From positions 1-36,611 of the forward strand of contig JANMYB010000096.1 of the NCBI GenBank assembly GCA_031381645.1: a DNA stretch of 36,611 nucleotides, given 5' to 3'. The position numbers and the translations under genes were made by a program. Of the stretch, positions 24,358 to 31,938 are shown in pieces. Origin of the DNA: Methylotenera_A sp031381645. Lineage in GTDB: Bacteria > Pseudomonadota > Gammaproteobacteria > Burkholderiales > Methylophilaceae. The notes under the pieces are model-generated. The model was given only the letters and a program-made list of their open reading frames with translations. It had not been told where the DNA came from and did no database searches. Positions within the stretch are counted from its first letter, which is position 1; every line of letters starts with the position of its first letter.

Positions 24358-24531
24358 ATGTCTACCACAACAAAAACAAGTCCAGATAAAATTAAATTAC
24401 TTGATCAAATGTTAGAAGATTTAGCAGGCGATGAGTTTGAAGAGTACGATGCGACTGAAAGCAGCGCAGGTGCTAGCGTTAAGCGTCATGATCTCACGGA
24501 AGATTTAGACATCATCGATCTTTTGCACTAA
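24358..24531 (+). CDS. Small acidic protein of 57 residues, unknown function
   Basis: This short gene runs ATG 24358 to TAA 24531. The protein begins MSTTTKTSPDKIKLLDQMLE and ends EDLDIIDLLH. It is strongly acidic (17 Asp/Glu against 7 Lys/Arg), has no transmembrane segment, Cys or signal peptide, and looks like two short helices joined by a disordered linker. AAAGG (24342-24346) lies 11 nt before the start. A near-consensus sigma-54 promoter 57-73 bp upstream strongly suggests a real, regulated gene. The TTA/GAT-rich codons resemble neighbouring genes. I recognise no family; a small regulatory or adaptor protein is only a guess. It ends 4 bp from the 3' end of a convergent tRNA gene. Confidence 0.7.
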   Translation: MSTTTKTSPDKIKLLDQMLEDLAGDEFEEYDATESSAGASVKRHDLTEDLDIIDLLH

Positions 24532-24535
24532 CTAT

Positions 24536-24625
24536 TGGCGGAGAGAGCGAGATTCGAACTCGCGACAAGGTTACCCCTGTGCCACCTTTCCAGGGTGGTG
24601 ACTTAAACCGCTCATCCATCTCTCC
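24536..24625 (-). tRNA. serT-like: tRNA-Ser (anticodon GGA)
   Basis: A 90-nt class II tRNA on minus. The 7-bp acceptor stem is GGAGAGA (24625-24619) with TCTCTCC (24546-24540), discriminator G and encoded CCA (24538-24536). The anticodon stem CCACC/GGTGG holds the loop CTGGAAA with anticodon GGA. A long variable arm follows, and the T-loop is GTTCGAATC. All parts are intact. It reads UCC/UCU serine codons. Confidence 0.97.
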
Positions 24626-24638
24626 GTGTGCGGTGCGG

Positions 24639-24667
24639 ATTATAGTCGAAATGCCGCGTAAGACCAA
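24639..24667 (-). promoter_or_regulatory. Promoter of tRNA-Ser
   Basis: On minus: TTGGTC (24667-24662), a 17-bp spacer, TATAAT (24644-24639), then a GC-rich discriminator CCGCACC before the tRNA 5' end 13 nt away. The GC-rich discriminator is the kind associated with stringent control of stable RNA genes. Confidence 0.85.
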
Positions 24668-24743
24668 TGTATCTAGCTAGACCAAAACCTAGTCAAACAT
24701 ATATTCAACTCAAGCTACAACGACGAGCTTTAGACAAAACTGT

Positions 24744-25979
24744 TTAACTTTTGAGCAAGTAAGTATTTACTTCGCCTTTGCCTTTAATTTGTACCAGACC
24801 GCGAGACTCGAAACTAAAATGGTTTTTTAACAGTCTGTACGTCGTCTCGCTCACTTGAATTGCATCTGGCAAGCAAGTACCTTCCATACGGCTGGCCATA
24901 TTCACAGGATCTCCCCAAATATCATAAGCAAACTTACTGGTACCTATCACACCAGCCACCACCGGGCCGCTACTAATACCGATACGTAATTGCATATTTT
25001 TGCCGATTTGCGCATTAAACTCCACCAGTTCTAGCCGCATGTCTAACGCCAATTGCGCGATTACTTTAGCATGGTCCTCGCGCGCAACTGGTGCGCCGCC
25101 CACCACCATATAACCATCGCCGATGGTTTTAATTTTCTCCAAACCATGCTGTTCTGCAAGCTTATCAAAACGCGAAAATAGTTGGCTGAGCAAATCCACC
25201 AGCTCGGCTGGCGGCATCGAGGCTGTCATTTTGGTAAAGCCAACAATATCTGCAAATAAAATAGTCACGGATTCATGACTATCGGCAATACGCATATCAT
25301 TATCTTTTAGTCGATTAGCAATCGACTTGGGTAAAATATTCAGTAATAGCTTTTCAGATCTAGCTTGCTCCAAACTCAATTCTTGTAAAGTGCGTTCTTT
25401 TTGACTTTGAAAAAAGCGCATTACTGCATATAAAATACAAGCAACGCCCATAATATTCATTAGAAAAAATGTATCTTTTATATGTTGCGGAATTGGCAAA
25501 ATGTTGCTGACGAACATATAGTTGAGCTTCCAAGAAAGACCTGCTAGCAAACCAAACAAAATAAACCAAGGCGTAGACTGGCGCGTACCGAGAATCATCA
25601 AGGCGCCAATCGGTGAAAGTATTGACCAAATCGCAATGCCGCTAGAGGCTTCGTATCCACCAATTGCCCACTGCATAAAAAACGGCATCACCAGCAACAT
25701 GACTAATTGCGTAAAAGTAATATATTCGAATTTTTTGCTACGATAAAAAAACAATAAACTTGCATATGAAACAATAATATAAGCATAAGGCACAGCCGCC
25801 ATCATGGCATAGCCCTCGCCCAACCCAGAAAGCGTATATATCCAAAAAACGCACACTAGACTCTCAGCAAACACTAAAATGGTAAGTATAGCTTTGCCTA
25901 AAGTTAAGTCCGTTGGATGACTAAGGCTATGCCAAAACTCTCTCGTGTTGATGCCAAAGGATGTGCTTGTATCGGGCAT
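24744..25979 (-). CDS. Membrane-bound class III adenylate/guanylate cyclase
   Basis: The protein makes a cyclic nucleotide from ATP or GTP. It has about six N-terminal transmembrane helices (residues 25-190), a short coiled linker rich in Glu/Gln, then a class III catalytic domain from about residue 238. Visible catalytic features: metal Asp in ILFADIVGFTKM and in IKTIGDGYMVVGG, the adenine-specifying pair Lys (EKIKTIG) and Asp (YDIWGDPVNMASRM), and the Asn/Arg of that last motif. The Lys/Asp pair suggests adenylate cyclase. I start at ATG 25979; the frame stays open to TTG 26063, but a candidate promoter overlaps that extension. No partner gene is adjacent. Confidence 0.88.
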   Translation of the reverse strand: MPDTSTSFGINTREFWHSLSHPTDLTLGKAILTILVFAESLVCVFWIYTLSGLGEGYAMMAAVPYAYIIVSYASLLFFYRSKKFEYITFTQLVMLLVMPFFMQWAIGGYEASSGIAIWSILSPIGALMILGTRQSTPWFILFGLLAGLSWKLNYMFVSNILPIPQHIKDTFFLMNIMGVACILYAVMRFFQSQKERTLQELSLEQARSEKLLLNILPKSIANRLKDNDMRIADSHESVTILFADIVGFTKMTASMPPAELVDLLSQLFSRFDKLAEQHGLEKIKTIGDGYMVVGGAPVAREDHAKVIAQLALDMRLELVEFNAQIGKNMQLRIGISSGPVVAGVIGTSKFAYDIWGDPVNMASRMEGTCLPDAIQVSETTYRLLKNHFSFESRGLVQIKGKGEVNTYLLKS

Positions 25980-26281
25980 ATATAAAGGGGATTTCCTAAA
26001 ATAAATGTAGCTAATATCTAGCCATGCGCAAACTATATAGCATGCGGCAAATGCGCGCCACAATCTCTCAACAAAAATTTAACGGAAATAGCGATTTTTA
26101 CTTGATTTACCAATCACTAAGGTTTATTGTTTAGGTCGAGCTTATTTCTAAAATCCTTATAGTTGACAAAGGGATACAAGAGATTGGGCTGACTTTTGAA
26201 TCAGCTAAAAAATTTAACAATGCAATGCGGGTCAACTGGTAGAAATACTACATTTATAACAGAAAAACTATAGGAGTTAGC
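25980..26281. other. Divergent intergenic region between cyclase and aldehyde dehydrogenase
   Basis: This 302-bp AT-rich gap should hold both divergent promoters. For the cyclase, TTGTGG-N18-TATATA on minus (26063-26034) is a plausible pair. For the dehydrogenase, TATAAC near 26256 could be a -10 box without a good -35, suggesting activator dependence. An inverted repeat GCTGA/TCAGC (26188-26192, 26201-26205) with an 8-nt spacer might be an operator. An open extension of the cyclase frame covers 25980-26063. No other gene is seen. Confidence 0.45.
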
Positions 26282-27832
26282 ATGGACAGCGACAATAAGG
26301 TAAGCACTGCAAGTTTGGAAACACTATCAGGTCTTGGTGTAAAACATCCTTACAAGGCTAAATATGACAATTACATCGGTGGCAAATGGGTTAAGCCTGT
26401 TGATGGTGCTTATTTTGATAATGTGAGCCCTGTTACTGGCAAAAACTTCTGTCAAATTGCACGCTCTACTGAAAAAGACGTCAATCTAGCGCTGGACGCT
26501 GCGCACGCTGCTAAGGATGCTTGGGGCAAAACCTCATACGCAGCTCGTGCTGTCATTTTGAATAAAATCGCTGATGCGATGGAGGCTAACCTAGAGGCCA
26601 TTGCCATTGCCGAAACAATTGATAATGGCAAACCATTACGCGAAACTACTTATGTGGATATTCCGTTAGCGATTGACCATTTCCGTTACTTTGCAGGCTG
26701 CATACGCGCACAAGAAGGTTCCGTTTGTGAAGTGGATGAAACTACGGTTGCGTACCACTTCCACGAACCACTTGGTGTTGTTGGACAAATTATTCCATGG
26801 AACTTCCCAATTTTAATGGCAGTTTGGAAACTGGCCCCAGCATTAGCCGCTGGTAACTGTATCGTGCTAAAACCTGCTGAACAAACGCCAGCTTCAATTA
26901 TGGTGTTGTTAGAATTTATAGGCAGTTTATTACCAGCTGGCGTATTAAACGTGGTGAATGGCTTCGGTTTAGAAGCAGGAAAACCGTTGGCAAGTAGCAA
27001 GCGCATCGCTAAAATTGCATTTACAGGTGAGACTTCAACTGGCCGCTTGATTATGCAATACGCATCGCAAAACTTGATTCCAGTCACCCTAGAGTTAGGC
27101 GGCAAATCACCTAATATCTTCTTCGAAGACATCATGGATGCGGACGATGCGTTCTTCGACAAAGCGATTGAAGGCTTTGTGCTGTACTTGGTCAACCAAG
27201 GTGAAGTGTGCACCTGCCCATCTCGTGCACTGATTCAAGAGTCGATTTACGACAAATTCATGGCTCGCGTCTTGGAGCGTATCAAAGCAGTTAAGCAAGG
27301 TAGCCCGCTCGACATGAACACCATGATTGGTGCACAAGCTTCACATGAGCAAGTGGAAAAAATCATGAGCTACATGAAAATTGGTAAAGACGAAGGTGCT
27401 GAACTATTAATCGGCGGCGAGCGCAAAGTACAATCTGACCCTGCAATTAAAGACGGCTTTTACATTCAGCCAACCGTGTTTAAAGGCCACAACAAAATGC
27501 GTATTTTCCAAGAAGAAATTTTTGGCCCAGTCGTTTCTGTCACTACATTTAAGGACGAAACTGAAGCATTGGCCATCGCCAATGACACGTTATATGGCTT
27601 AGGCGCTGGCGTTTGGAGCCGTAACGGCAATCGTGCCTACCGTGTAGGCAAGGCCATTCAAGCAGGCCGCGTATGGACTAACTGTTACCACCTCTACCCT
27701 GCTCACGCAGCGTTTGGTGGCTATAAACAATCTGGTATCGGTCGTGAAAATCACAAAATGATGCTCGACCATTACCAACAAACTAAAAACTTGTTAGTAA
27801 GCTACAGCGAAAATAAACTAGGTTTCTTTTAA
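26282..27832 (+). CDS. NAD(P)-dependent aldehyde dehydrogenase (AldB/ExaC-like)
   Basis: The enzyme oxidises an aldehyde to the acid with NAD(P). It is 516 residues, full length. The nucleotide-binding part has IIPWNFPILMAVWKLAPALA near residue 166 and IAFTGETSTGRLI near 244. The general-base Glu lies in TLELGGKSPNIFF (about residue 270) and the catalytic Cys is residue 310 in NQGEVCTCPSR. EEIFGPVVSV and the C-terminal FGGYKQSGIGRE follow. The start has an excellent site (TAGGAG, 5 nt spacing). It is followed by a strong terminator and then a DUF779 gene, a known partner of AldB/ExaC-type enzymes, which favours an acetaldehyde or short-chain aldehyde substrate. A role in formaldehyde removal cannot be excluded. 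Confidence 0.93.
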   Translation: MDSDNKVSTASLETLSGLGVKHPYKAKYDNYIGGKWVKPVDGAYFDNVSPVTGKNFCQIARSTEKDVNLALDAAHAAKDAWGKTSYAARAVILNKIADAMEANLEAIAIAETIDNGKPLRETTYVDIPLAIDHFRYFAGCIRAQEGSVCEVDETTVAYHFHEPLGVVGQIIPWNFPILMAVWKLAPALAAGNCIVLKPAEQTPASIMVLLEFIGSLLPAGVLNVVNGFGLEAGKPLASSKRIAKIAFTGETSTGRLIMQYASQNLIPVTLELGGKSPNIFFEDIMDADDAFFDKAIEGFVLYLVNQGEVCTCPSRALIQESIYDKFMARVLERIKAVKQGSPLDMNTMIGAQASHEQVEKIMSYMKIGKDEGAELLIGGERKVQSDPAIKDGFYIQPTVFKGHNKMRIFQEEIFGPVVSVTTFKDETEALAIANDTLYGLGAGVWSRNGNRAYRVGKAIQAGRVWTNCYHLYPAHAAFGGYKQSGIGRENHKMMLDHYQQTKNLLVSYSENKLGFF

Positions 27833-27860
27833 TTAAGATAACTTAGAAAAAGGGATGGGG

Positions 27861-27896
27861 CAACAAGGGCGAGGTTAATCCTCGCCCTTGTTGTTT
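27861..27896 (+). terminator. Strong intrinsic terminator after aldehyde dehydrogenase gene
   Basis: A perfect 14-bp stem (27861-27874 with 27880-27893) and 5-nt loop are followed by TTT. It lies 28 nt after the stop codon and before the DUF779 gene, so DUF779 may be read mainly by read-through or from its own promoter. Confidence 0.88.
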
Positions 27897-27955
27897 CTAG
27901 TGTTTGTTTTAGAGTAAACTAACTTAAAGCAAACGAAGCTTTTCAGGAGTCACAT

Positions 27956-28357
27956 ATGGGCGACATTAAAACCGGAAAAAAAGTCACACGCGTGGATAGC
28001 ACAGAAGCGGCGAATCAACTCATCGACATGTTGCGCGCCAAATATGGCGAGTTGATGATTCACCAATCGGGCGGCTGTTGCGATGGCAGCACACCGATGT
28101 GCTTTGGCAAAGGTGAATTTTTACTTGGCGACTCTGACGTGCAACTAGGCGAAGTGCACGGCGTCGGCTTTTACATGTCCGAAAGCCAATTTGCCTATTG
28201 GGAACACACACACTTAACGCTAGACGCTATCCCTGGTATGGGCGGACAATTCTCTTACGATAATGGCACTGGGATGCGCTTCCACATTCGCTCGCGGCTG
28301 TATTCTGACGAAGAATGGGCTGTGTTAGAAAAAAATCCTGTTAAACATTGCGGATAG
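27956..28357 (+). CDS. DUF779 family protein
   Basis: This is a 133-residue soluble protein of the DUF779 family, typically encoded next to AldB/ExaC-type aldehyde dehydrogenases; no biochemical role is settled to my knowledge. Visible marks: LMIHQSGGCCDGSTPMCF near residue 37 with a Cys-Cys pair and a third Cys, then FYMSESQFAYWEHTHLTLDA near 81 and GMRFHIRSRLYSDEEW near 108. The conserved Cys/His residues could bind metal or handle a reactive aldehyde. The start ATG 27956 follows CAGGAGT at good spacing. A strong terminator separates it from the dehydrogenase gene, 123 bp upstream. Confidence 0.9.
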   Translation: MGDIKTGKKVTRVDSTEAANQLIDMLRAKYGELMIHQSGGCCDGSTPMCFGKGEFLLGDSDVQLGEVHGVGFYMSESQFAYWEHTHLTLDAIPGMGGQFSYDNGTGMRFHIRSRLYSDEEWAVLEKNPVKHCG

Positions 28358-28385
28358 CATTAAAATGCACCGCCCTGCAACCCGC

Positions 28386-28406
28386 ATGGATATTGCCTCG
28401 CAGAGC
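28386..28406 (+). repeat. Dispersed repeat, copy 7 (intergenic)
   Basis: ATGGATATTGCCTCGCAGAG lies between the convergent DUF779 and GGDEF/EAL genes and is the only copy outside a gene. The left arm CCCTGCAACCCGC (28373-28385) resembles the left arm of copy 3, and GCCCTGC can pair imperfectly with GCAGAGC. It may also act as a weak terminator. Confidence 0.55.
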
Positions 28407-28436
28407 AGTTATTTTAGTTATTTTTACTGCAACTAA

Positions 28437-31136
28437 CTATTCAAAAAGCTCAGGCCTGGCCACGCCATAGCCTTGTGCATAATCTACACCAATTTTTTTG
28501 AGCACATCAATAATTTCGTCATTTTCGGCAAATTCAGCAATGGTATGTAAACCCATCACATGTCCAATATTATTGATGGATTCGACCATGGCACGATCGA
28601 TTTTATTATTGACGATGGCTTTAACAAACATACCATCGATTTTAAGAAAATCCACTTCCAAATTCTTTAAATAACCGAAAGAAGATAAGCCGCTACCAAA
28701 GTCATCCAGCGAGAATCGGCATCCAATCTCACGTAGCGCATGTATAAAGTGGCGCGCTTTGTTTAGATTGGCAATCACTGCGGTCTCAGTAATTTCAAAA
28801 CAAACCCGCTTGGCGTCCACACCATGCAGATTGATTTGATCGATTACATAATTTAAAAAACCTTCTTCCGACAAAGTCTGGCCAGATAAATTAATGGCGC
28901 ATATGTAGGGGAAATCATCACCTTTGCGCGCCATAATCGAAAGCGCCTCAGAAACGACCCAGCGATCGATTTTTGGCATTAAGTGATAGCGCTCTGCTGT
29001 TGGCAAAAAGAATCCTGGTGGGTGCAAGGTACCATCTTCACCGTGCATACGAATCAGCAGTTCACAATGCAGTTCTTGACTAAGCCCCAAACTCTCCATG
29101 CGTTGAACATATAAAACAAACTGCTGTTGCTCTAACGCAAGATGAATGCGCGACACCCATTCCAGCTGGTTACTGCGCTCTTTCATATCACTGTCATCAA
29201 GACGATGAGAATAAACACGATTTCCACCATCCTGCTTGGCCGCGTAACAGGCAGAATCTGCCGTACTAACAAGCTCGCTCAACGTAAGGTTTTGGACTGG
29301 TGAGATTTCCGTCAGGCCAATACTAGCGCCAACCTTGAACACTTTATCATCAAAAGTAAAACGGAAATTACGTACCACATCAAGCAAGTCATCTGCAATT
29401 ATTTGCGATTTTTTCAAATTACATCCCATCAAAAGCAACGCAAACTCATCGCCGCCCAAGCGCGCTAAAGTGTCAGCATTACGCACTTTTGCTTTAAGAT
29501 TATCCGCTAATTGACGTAGCAATTGATCTCCAGCTGCATGGCCACAGGTATCATTCACTACTTTGAATTGATCCAAATCGATGTATGCTAAACAGTGCGT
29601 GCGATTTTCTGCTATAGAATCATCAATGGCTTCTTGTGTTTTACGGTCAAATTCATAACGGTTGATCAGGCCAGTAAGTGCATCATGCCGCGCTTGATAA
29701 GAAAGCTGGTTAGACAATGAACGTAGCATAGTAACATCGTGCAGCACAGTCACGTAGCCAAAAAGCTCGCCATTTTGGGCATGCAGTGGAGAAGCCGATT
29801 TAGTAATGATAAACGATGCTCCATCGTCACGCTCCAACACCACCTCGTCAAAACCACTACCAGAATCGGTTAGCCAATTGCTATCCACCAATGCGGTCTT
29901 ATCTTCATTCATTAGGTGGAATAGTGACTGCAAAGTTTTGCTATTTGCATCGTGACTGTAAACACCAGTAAGTCGCTCTGCGGTAGTATTCATATAGAGT
30001 ACACAACCAGCAGTATCGCTGGTAATCACCGCATCGGCAATGCCCGCTAGGGTTACTTGGGCACGTTCTTTTTCAAACATCAGCGCAAGCTGCGATTCAT
30101 CTAGGCGTGCTAACATAACATTGATGCCATGAGCAAGATCCGCCACTTCATCGTACCCACCAAGCTCGTCTACACGCCCCCCCATAGCGGCAGATTTACC
30201 AATACGTTTTACGTTATCTCTCAAATATGATAACCGCCTTAGCACCAGTTTATCTAGCAGTATGCTAAAAGCTGCTAGCAATAGCGCAATCATTAGCAAA
30301 GACCCATACAAAAACTTTAGTGTTGACTGACCTTGTTCAAAAATTTTGCGGTCACTTGCTGTGCTTAAAACAAGCTTAGTATCCCCTGAAATAGGCTTTA
30401 GTAAGGCAAAACCTGCTACTTGGTTATTACTCATTGGTATGACTGCTTTTTCACCTTTAATTAAATTTGGCGATAAAACAGCAATCTCATCATCCCGCAT
30501 AGCTTCTACAGAAAGTTTGGTGCCAAGAATTTCCCCAATATGTTGTAGTAAAGGCTCGTCAAGTAAACGAATCATAATTAGAGTCCCCCGACGAGGCCCC
30601 TTTTCTTGACTATCTAATATATCAAACGCTGAAACAATACAGATGCCTTGAGGAGTCCAAAACAAGCCAGACTGGTCACTTTTCGATGGGTCTATGAGCA
30701 CGCCACCATCTCTAACTGCCTGTATTATTAACTCTGGTATGCGCCATGAATTTCCATTTGTATTGTTAAGGCTTTTTTTAACTAAGATTTCCCCTTTAAT
30801 ACTCACTATTAAAATAGCATTAACCTTAACATTGGTAAGCGTGGCATCGGCGAAGCTAGATTCAATGAAGTCAGGATTTTGTTGATGCATGTATTGATAC
30901 AAGTCATCCCAATGCGCATTATCGCGAACAGTAGTGCTGAGTTGAGTGGATTGCTCATTGAGTAAACTTATTGCGCTATTAATTTGAATGTTTGTTTTTT
31001 CTCTTTCCAGCCTAGAGTAACCATCCAACAACACTGTTTTGGCGGCAAAAAATAGTATCGCAAACAGCAATGCTAGGCCTAAGGCTAGTGCCAGCAGCAT
31101 TTTGGTTCGTAATCCAATATGGTGTGTGCGTGTCAT
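28437..31136 (-). CDS. Membrane c-di-GMP signalling protein (CHASE4-HAMP-PAS-GGDEF-EAL)
   Basis: This is a sensor of 899 residues that could make and/or break c-di-GMP. Order: TM1 (about 12-36), a periplasmic CHASE4-like domain with DNAHWDDLYQYM, TM2 (about 272-297), HAMP (to about 350), PAS (about 355-470), GGDEF, EAL. The GGDEF site is canonical (ARLGGDEFALLL, about residue 561) with an intact inhibitory RxxD site five residues upstream (RNAD). The EAL domain has ELLIR in place of EALLR but keeps INLSGQ, CFEITETA, LDDFGSGLSSF and FLKIDGMF, so phosphodiesterase activity is plausible. It follows the cheY region downstream of flhDC-motAB, consistent with a motile/sessile switch. The start ATG 31136 follows AGAGA. 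Confidence 0.92.
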   Translation of the reverse strand: MTRTHHIGLRTKMLLALALGLALLFAILFFAAKTVLLDGYSRLEREKTNIQINSAISLLNEQSTQLSTTVRDNAHWDDLYQYMHQQNPDFIESSFADATLTNVKVNAILIVSIKGEILVKKSLNNTNGNSWRIPELIIQAVRDGGVLIDPSKSDQSGLFWTPQGICIVSAFDILDSQEKGPRRGTLIMIRLLDEPLLQHIGEILGTKLSVEAMRDDEIAVLSPNLIKGEKAVIPMSNNQVAGFALLKPISGDTKLVLSTASDRKIFEQGQSTLKFLYGSLLMIALLLAAFSILLDKLVLRRLSYLRDNVKRIGKSAAMGGRVDELGGYDEVADLAHGINVMLARLDESQLALMFEKERAQVTLAGIADAVITSDTAGCVLYMNTTAERLTGVYSHDANSKTLQSLFHLMNEDKTALVDSNWLTDSGSGFDEVVLERDDGASFIITKSASPLHAQNGELFGYVTVLHDVTMLRSLSNQLSYQARHDALTGLINRYEFDRKTQEAIDDSIAENRTHCLAYIDLDQFKVVNDTCGHAAGDQLLRQLADNLKAKVRNADTLARLGGDEFALLLMGCNLKKSQIIADDLLDVVRNFRFTFDDKVFKVGASIGLTEISPVQNLTLSELVSTADSACYAAKQDGGNRVYSHRLDDSDMKERSNQLEWVSRIHLALEQQQFVLYVQRMESLGLSQELHCELLIRMHGEDGTLHPPGFFLPTAERYHLMPKIDRWVVSEALSIMARKGDDFPYICAINLSGQTLSEEGFLNYVIDQINLHGVDAKRVCFEITETAVIANLNKARHFIHALREIGCRFSLDDFGSGLSSFGYLKNLEVDFLKIDGMFVKAIVNNKIDRAMVESINNIGHVMGLHTIAEFAENDEIIDVLKKIGVDYAQGYGVARPELFE

Positions 31137-31240
31137 TTATTTCTCTAAAAATATTATTGTGCTTTGCTAATACTCAGCAAAACTCATGCCACAGAGACTT
31201 CGCTCTGCGACATTAGAAATGCTTAAAAATGACAGTCTAT

Positions 31241-31411
31241 TTAAAAGTCTAAACTATCAAGCAAATCATCCACTTGCGCTTGACTTGCAACCACACCCAC
31301 CGCATGCGGATTAATTTGCGGCTCATTCAATAGCGTGGAGTTAGTCTCGATTTTTGTCGTAGTTGGCGAAAAATTAATTAATACCTGCACCAGTTTCTGC
31401 GCTAAGCACAT
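31241..31411 (-). pseudogene. cheZ: CheZ C-terminal remnant (CheY-binding tail only)
   Basis: A 56-codon frame starts at ATG 31411, 17 nt after the cheY stop. It encodes a helix (AQKLVQVLINFSP) followed by a linker with STLLNEPQ, then GVVASQAQVDDLLDSLDF. This closely matches the end of E. coli CheZ, which finishes GVVASQDQVDDLLDSLGF, the peptide that docks on CheY. Full CheZ is about 210 residues; here the four-helix phosphatase part with its Asp/Gln active residues is missing and a stop lies two codons upstream of the ATG. It is thus a 5'-deleted cheZ. The intact tail frame may mean it is still translated as a CheY-binding peptide. No clear ribosome site is visible. A 14-bp inverted repeat starts precisely at its 5' end. 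Confidence 0.75.
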
Positions 31412-31415
31412 GATT
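31402..31415 (-). repeat. 14-bp inverted repeat, left copy
   Basis: AATCATGTGCTTAG on minus, spanning the ATG of the CheZ remnant. Its inverted partner is at 32490-32503. The pair brackets cheY and the CheZ-like gene. Confidence 0.7.
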
Positions 31416-31428
31416 TATCAACATTAAC

Positions 31429-31794
31429 CTACCCAATTACTTTCTGCACAACTTCGATCAAACGCCTAGGATCAAATGGTTTAACCAACCAACCATTGGC
31501 ACCTGCAGCTTTGCCTTTAGCTTTCATTTCATCACTTGATTCTGTTGTTAGCATTAAAATTGGCACTTTTTGGTATGAGCCTAAGCCACGCAAGTTTTTA
31601 ATGAGTGTCAGACCATCCATAATTGGCATATTCTGATCTGTGAGTACGAGATCAACCTTTTTTTCTTTTGCCTTATCTAACCCGTCTTGCCCATCAACAG
31701 CTTGTACGACGTCGTAACCAGCCATTTTAAGACTAAATGCCACCATCTGGCGAAGAGAGCCTGAGTTATCTACTGTTAGAATTGTTTTTGCCAT
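31429..31794 (-). CDS. cheY: CheY-type single-domain response regulator
   Basis: This is a 121-residue receiver domain that, when phosphorylated by CheA, would bind the flagellar switch. The phospho-acceptor is Asp53 (VLTDQNMPIMDG), the switch Thr83 is in LMLTTES and the conserved Lys105 in GWLVKPFDP. Two changes from the E. coli pattern stand out: the metal-binding acidic pair is Asp9-Asn10 (TVDNSGS) instead of Asp-Asp, and the Tyr106 position is Trp102. The ATG follows AAAAAGTGAG. It sits downstream of a CheZ-like gene in the flhDC-motAB locus; no cheA or cheW is in the window. A perfect 15-bp tandem repeat lies 34-63 bp upstream. Confidence 0.92.
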   Translation of the reverse strand: MAKTILTVDNSGSLRQMVAFSLKMAGYDVVQAVDGQDGLDKAKEKKVDLVLTDQNMPIMDGLTLIKNLRGLGSYQKVPILMLTTESSDEMKAKGKAAGANGWLVKPFDPRRLIEVVQKVIG

Positions 31795-31827
31795 TTTATT
31801 TACTCACTTTTTATAATTTAATTAATT

Positions 31828-31857
31828 ATTTAAAGTTTTTAAATTTAAAGTTTTTAA
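31828..31857 (-). repeat. Perfect 15-bp tandem duplication upstream of cheY
   Basis: ATTTAAAGTTTTTAA (plus strand) occurs twice back to back at 31828-31842 and 31843-31857, in the 144-bp AT-rich gap between the CheZ-like gene and cheY. Slippage here would alter spacing in the cheY promoter or leader. Confidence 0.75.
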
Positions 31858-31938
31858 CTAAATTTATTTATTAAAATGCATTGAGTGCCTTATAACTACT
31901 ACTCTAAGGCCAAAGTCACACACGTTTAGCTACCTATC

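Noticed and set aside
24536..24625. tRNA-Ser 3' end as an integration site of a mobile element
   Set aside because: No integrase and no duplicate of the tRNA 3' end was seen in the window.
25980..26063. Longer cyclase starting at TTG 26063
   Set aside because: TTG without a spaced Shine-Dalgarno site, and a plausible promoter (26034-26063) overlaps the extension; ATG 25979 preferred.
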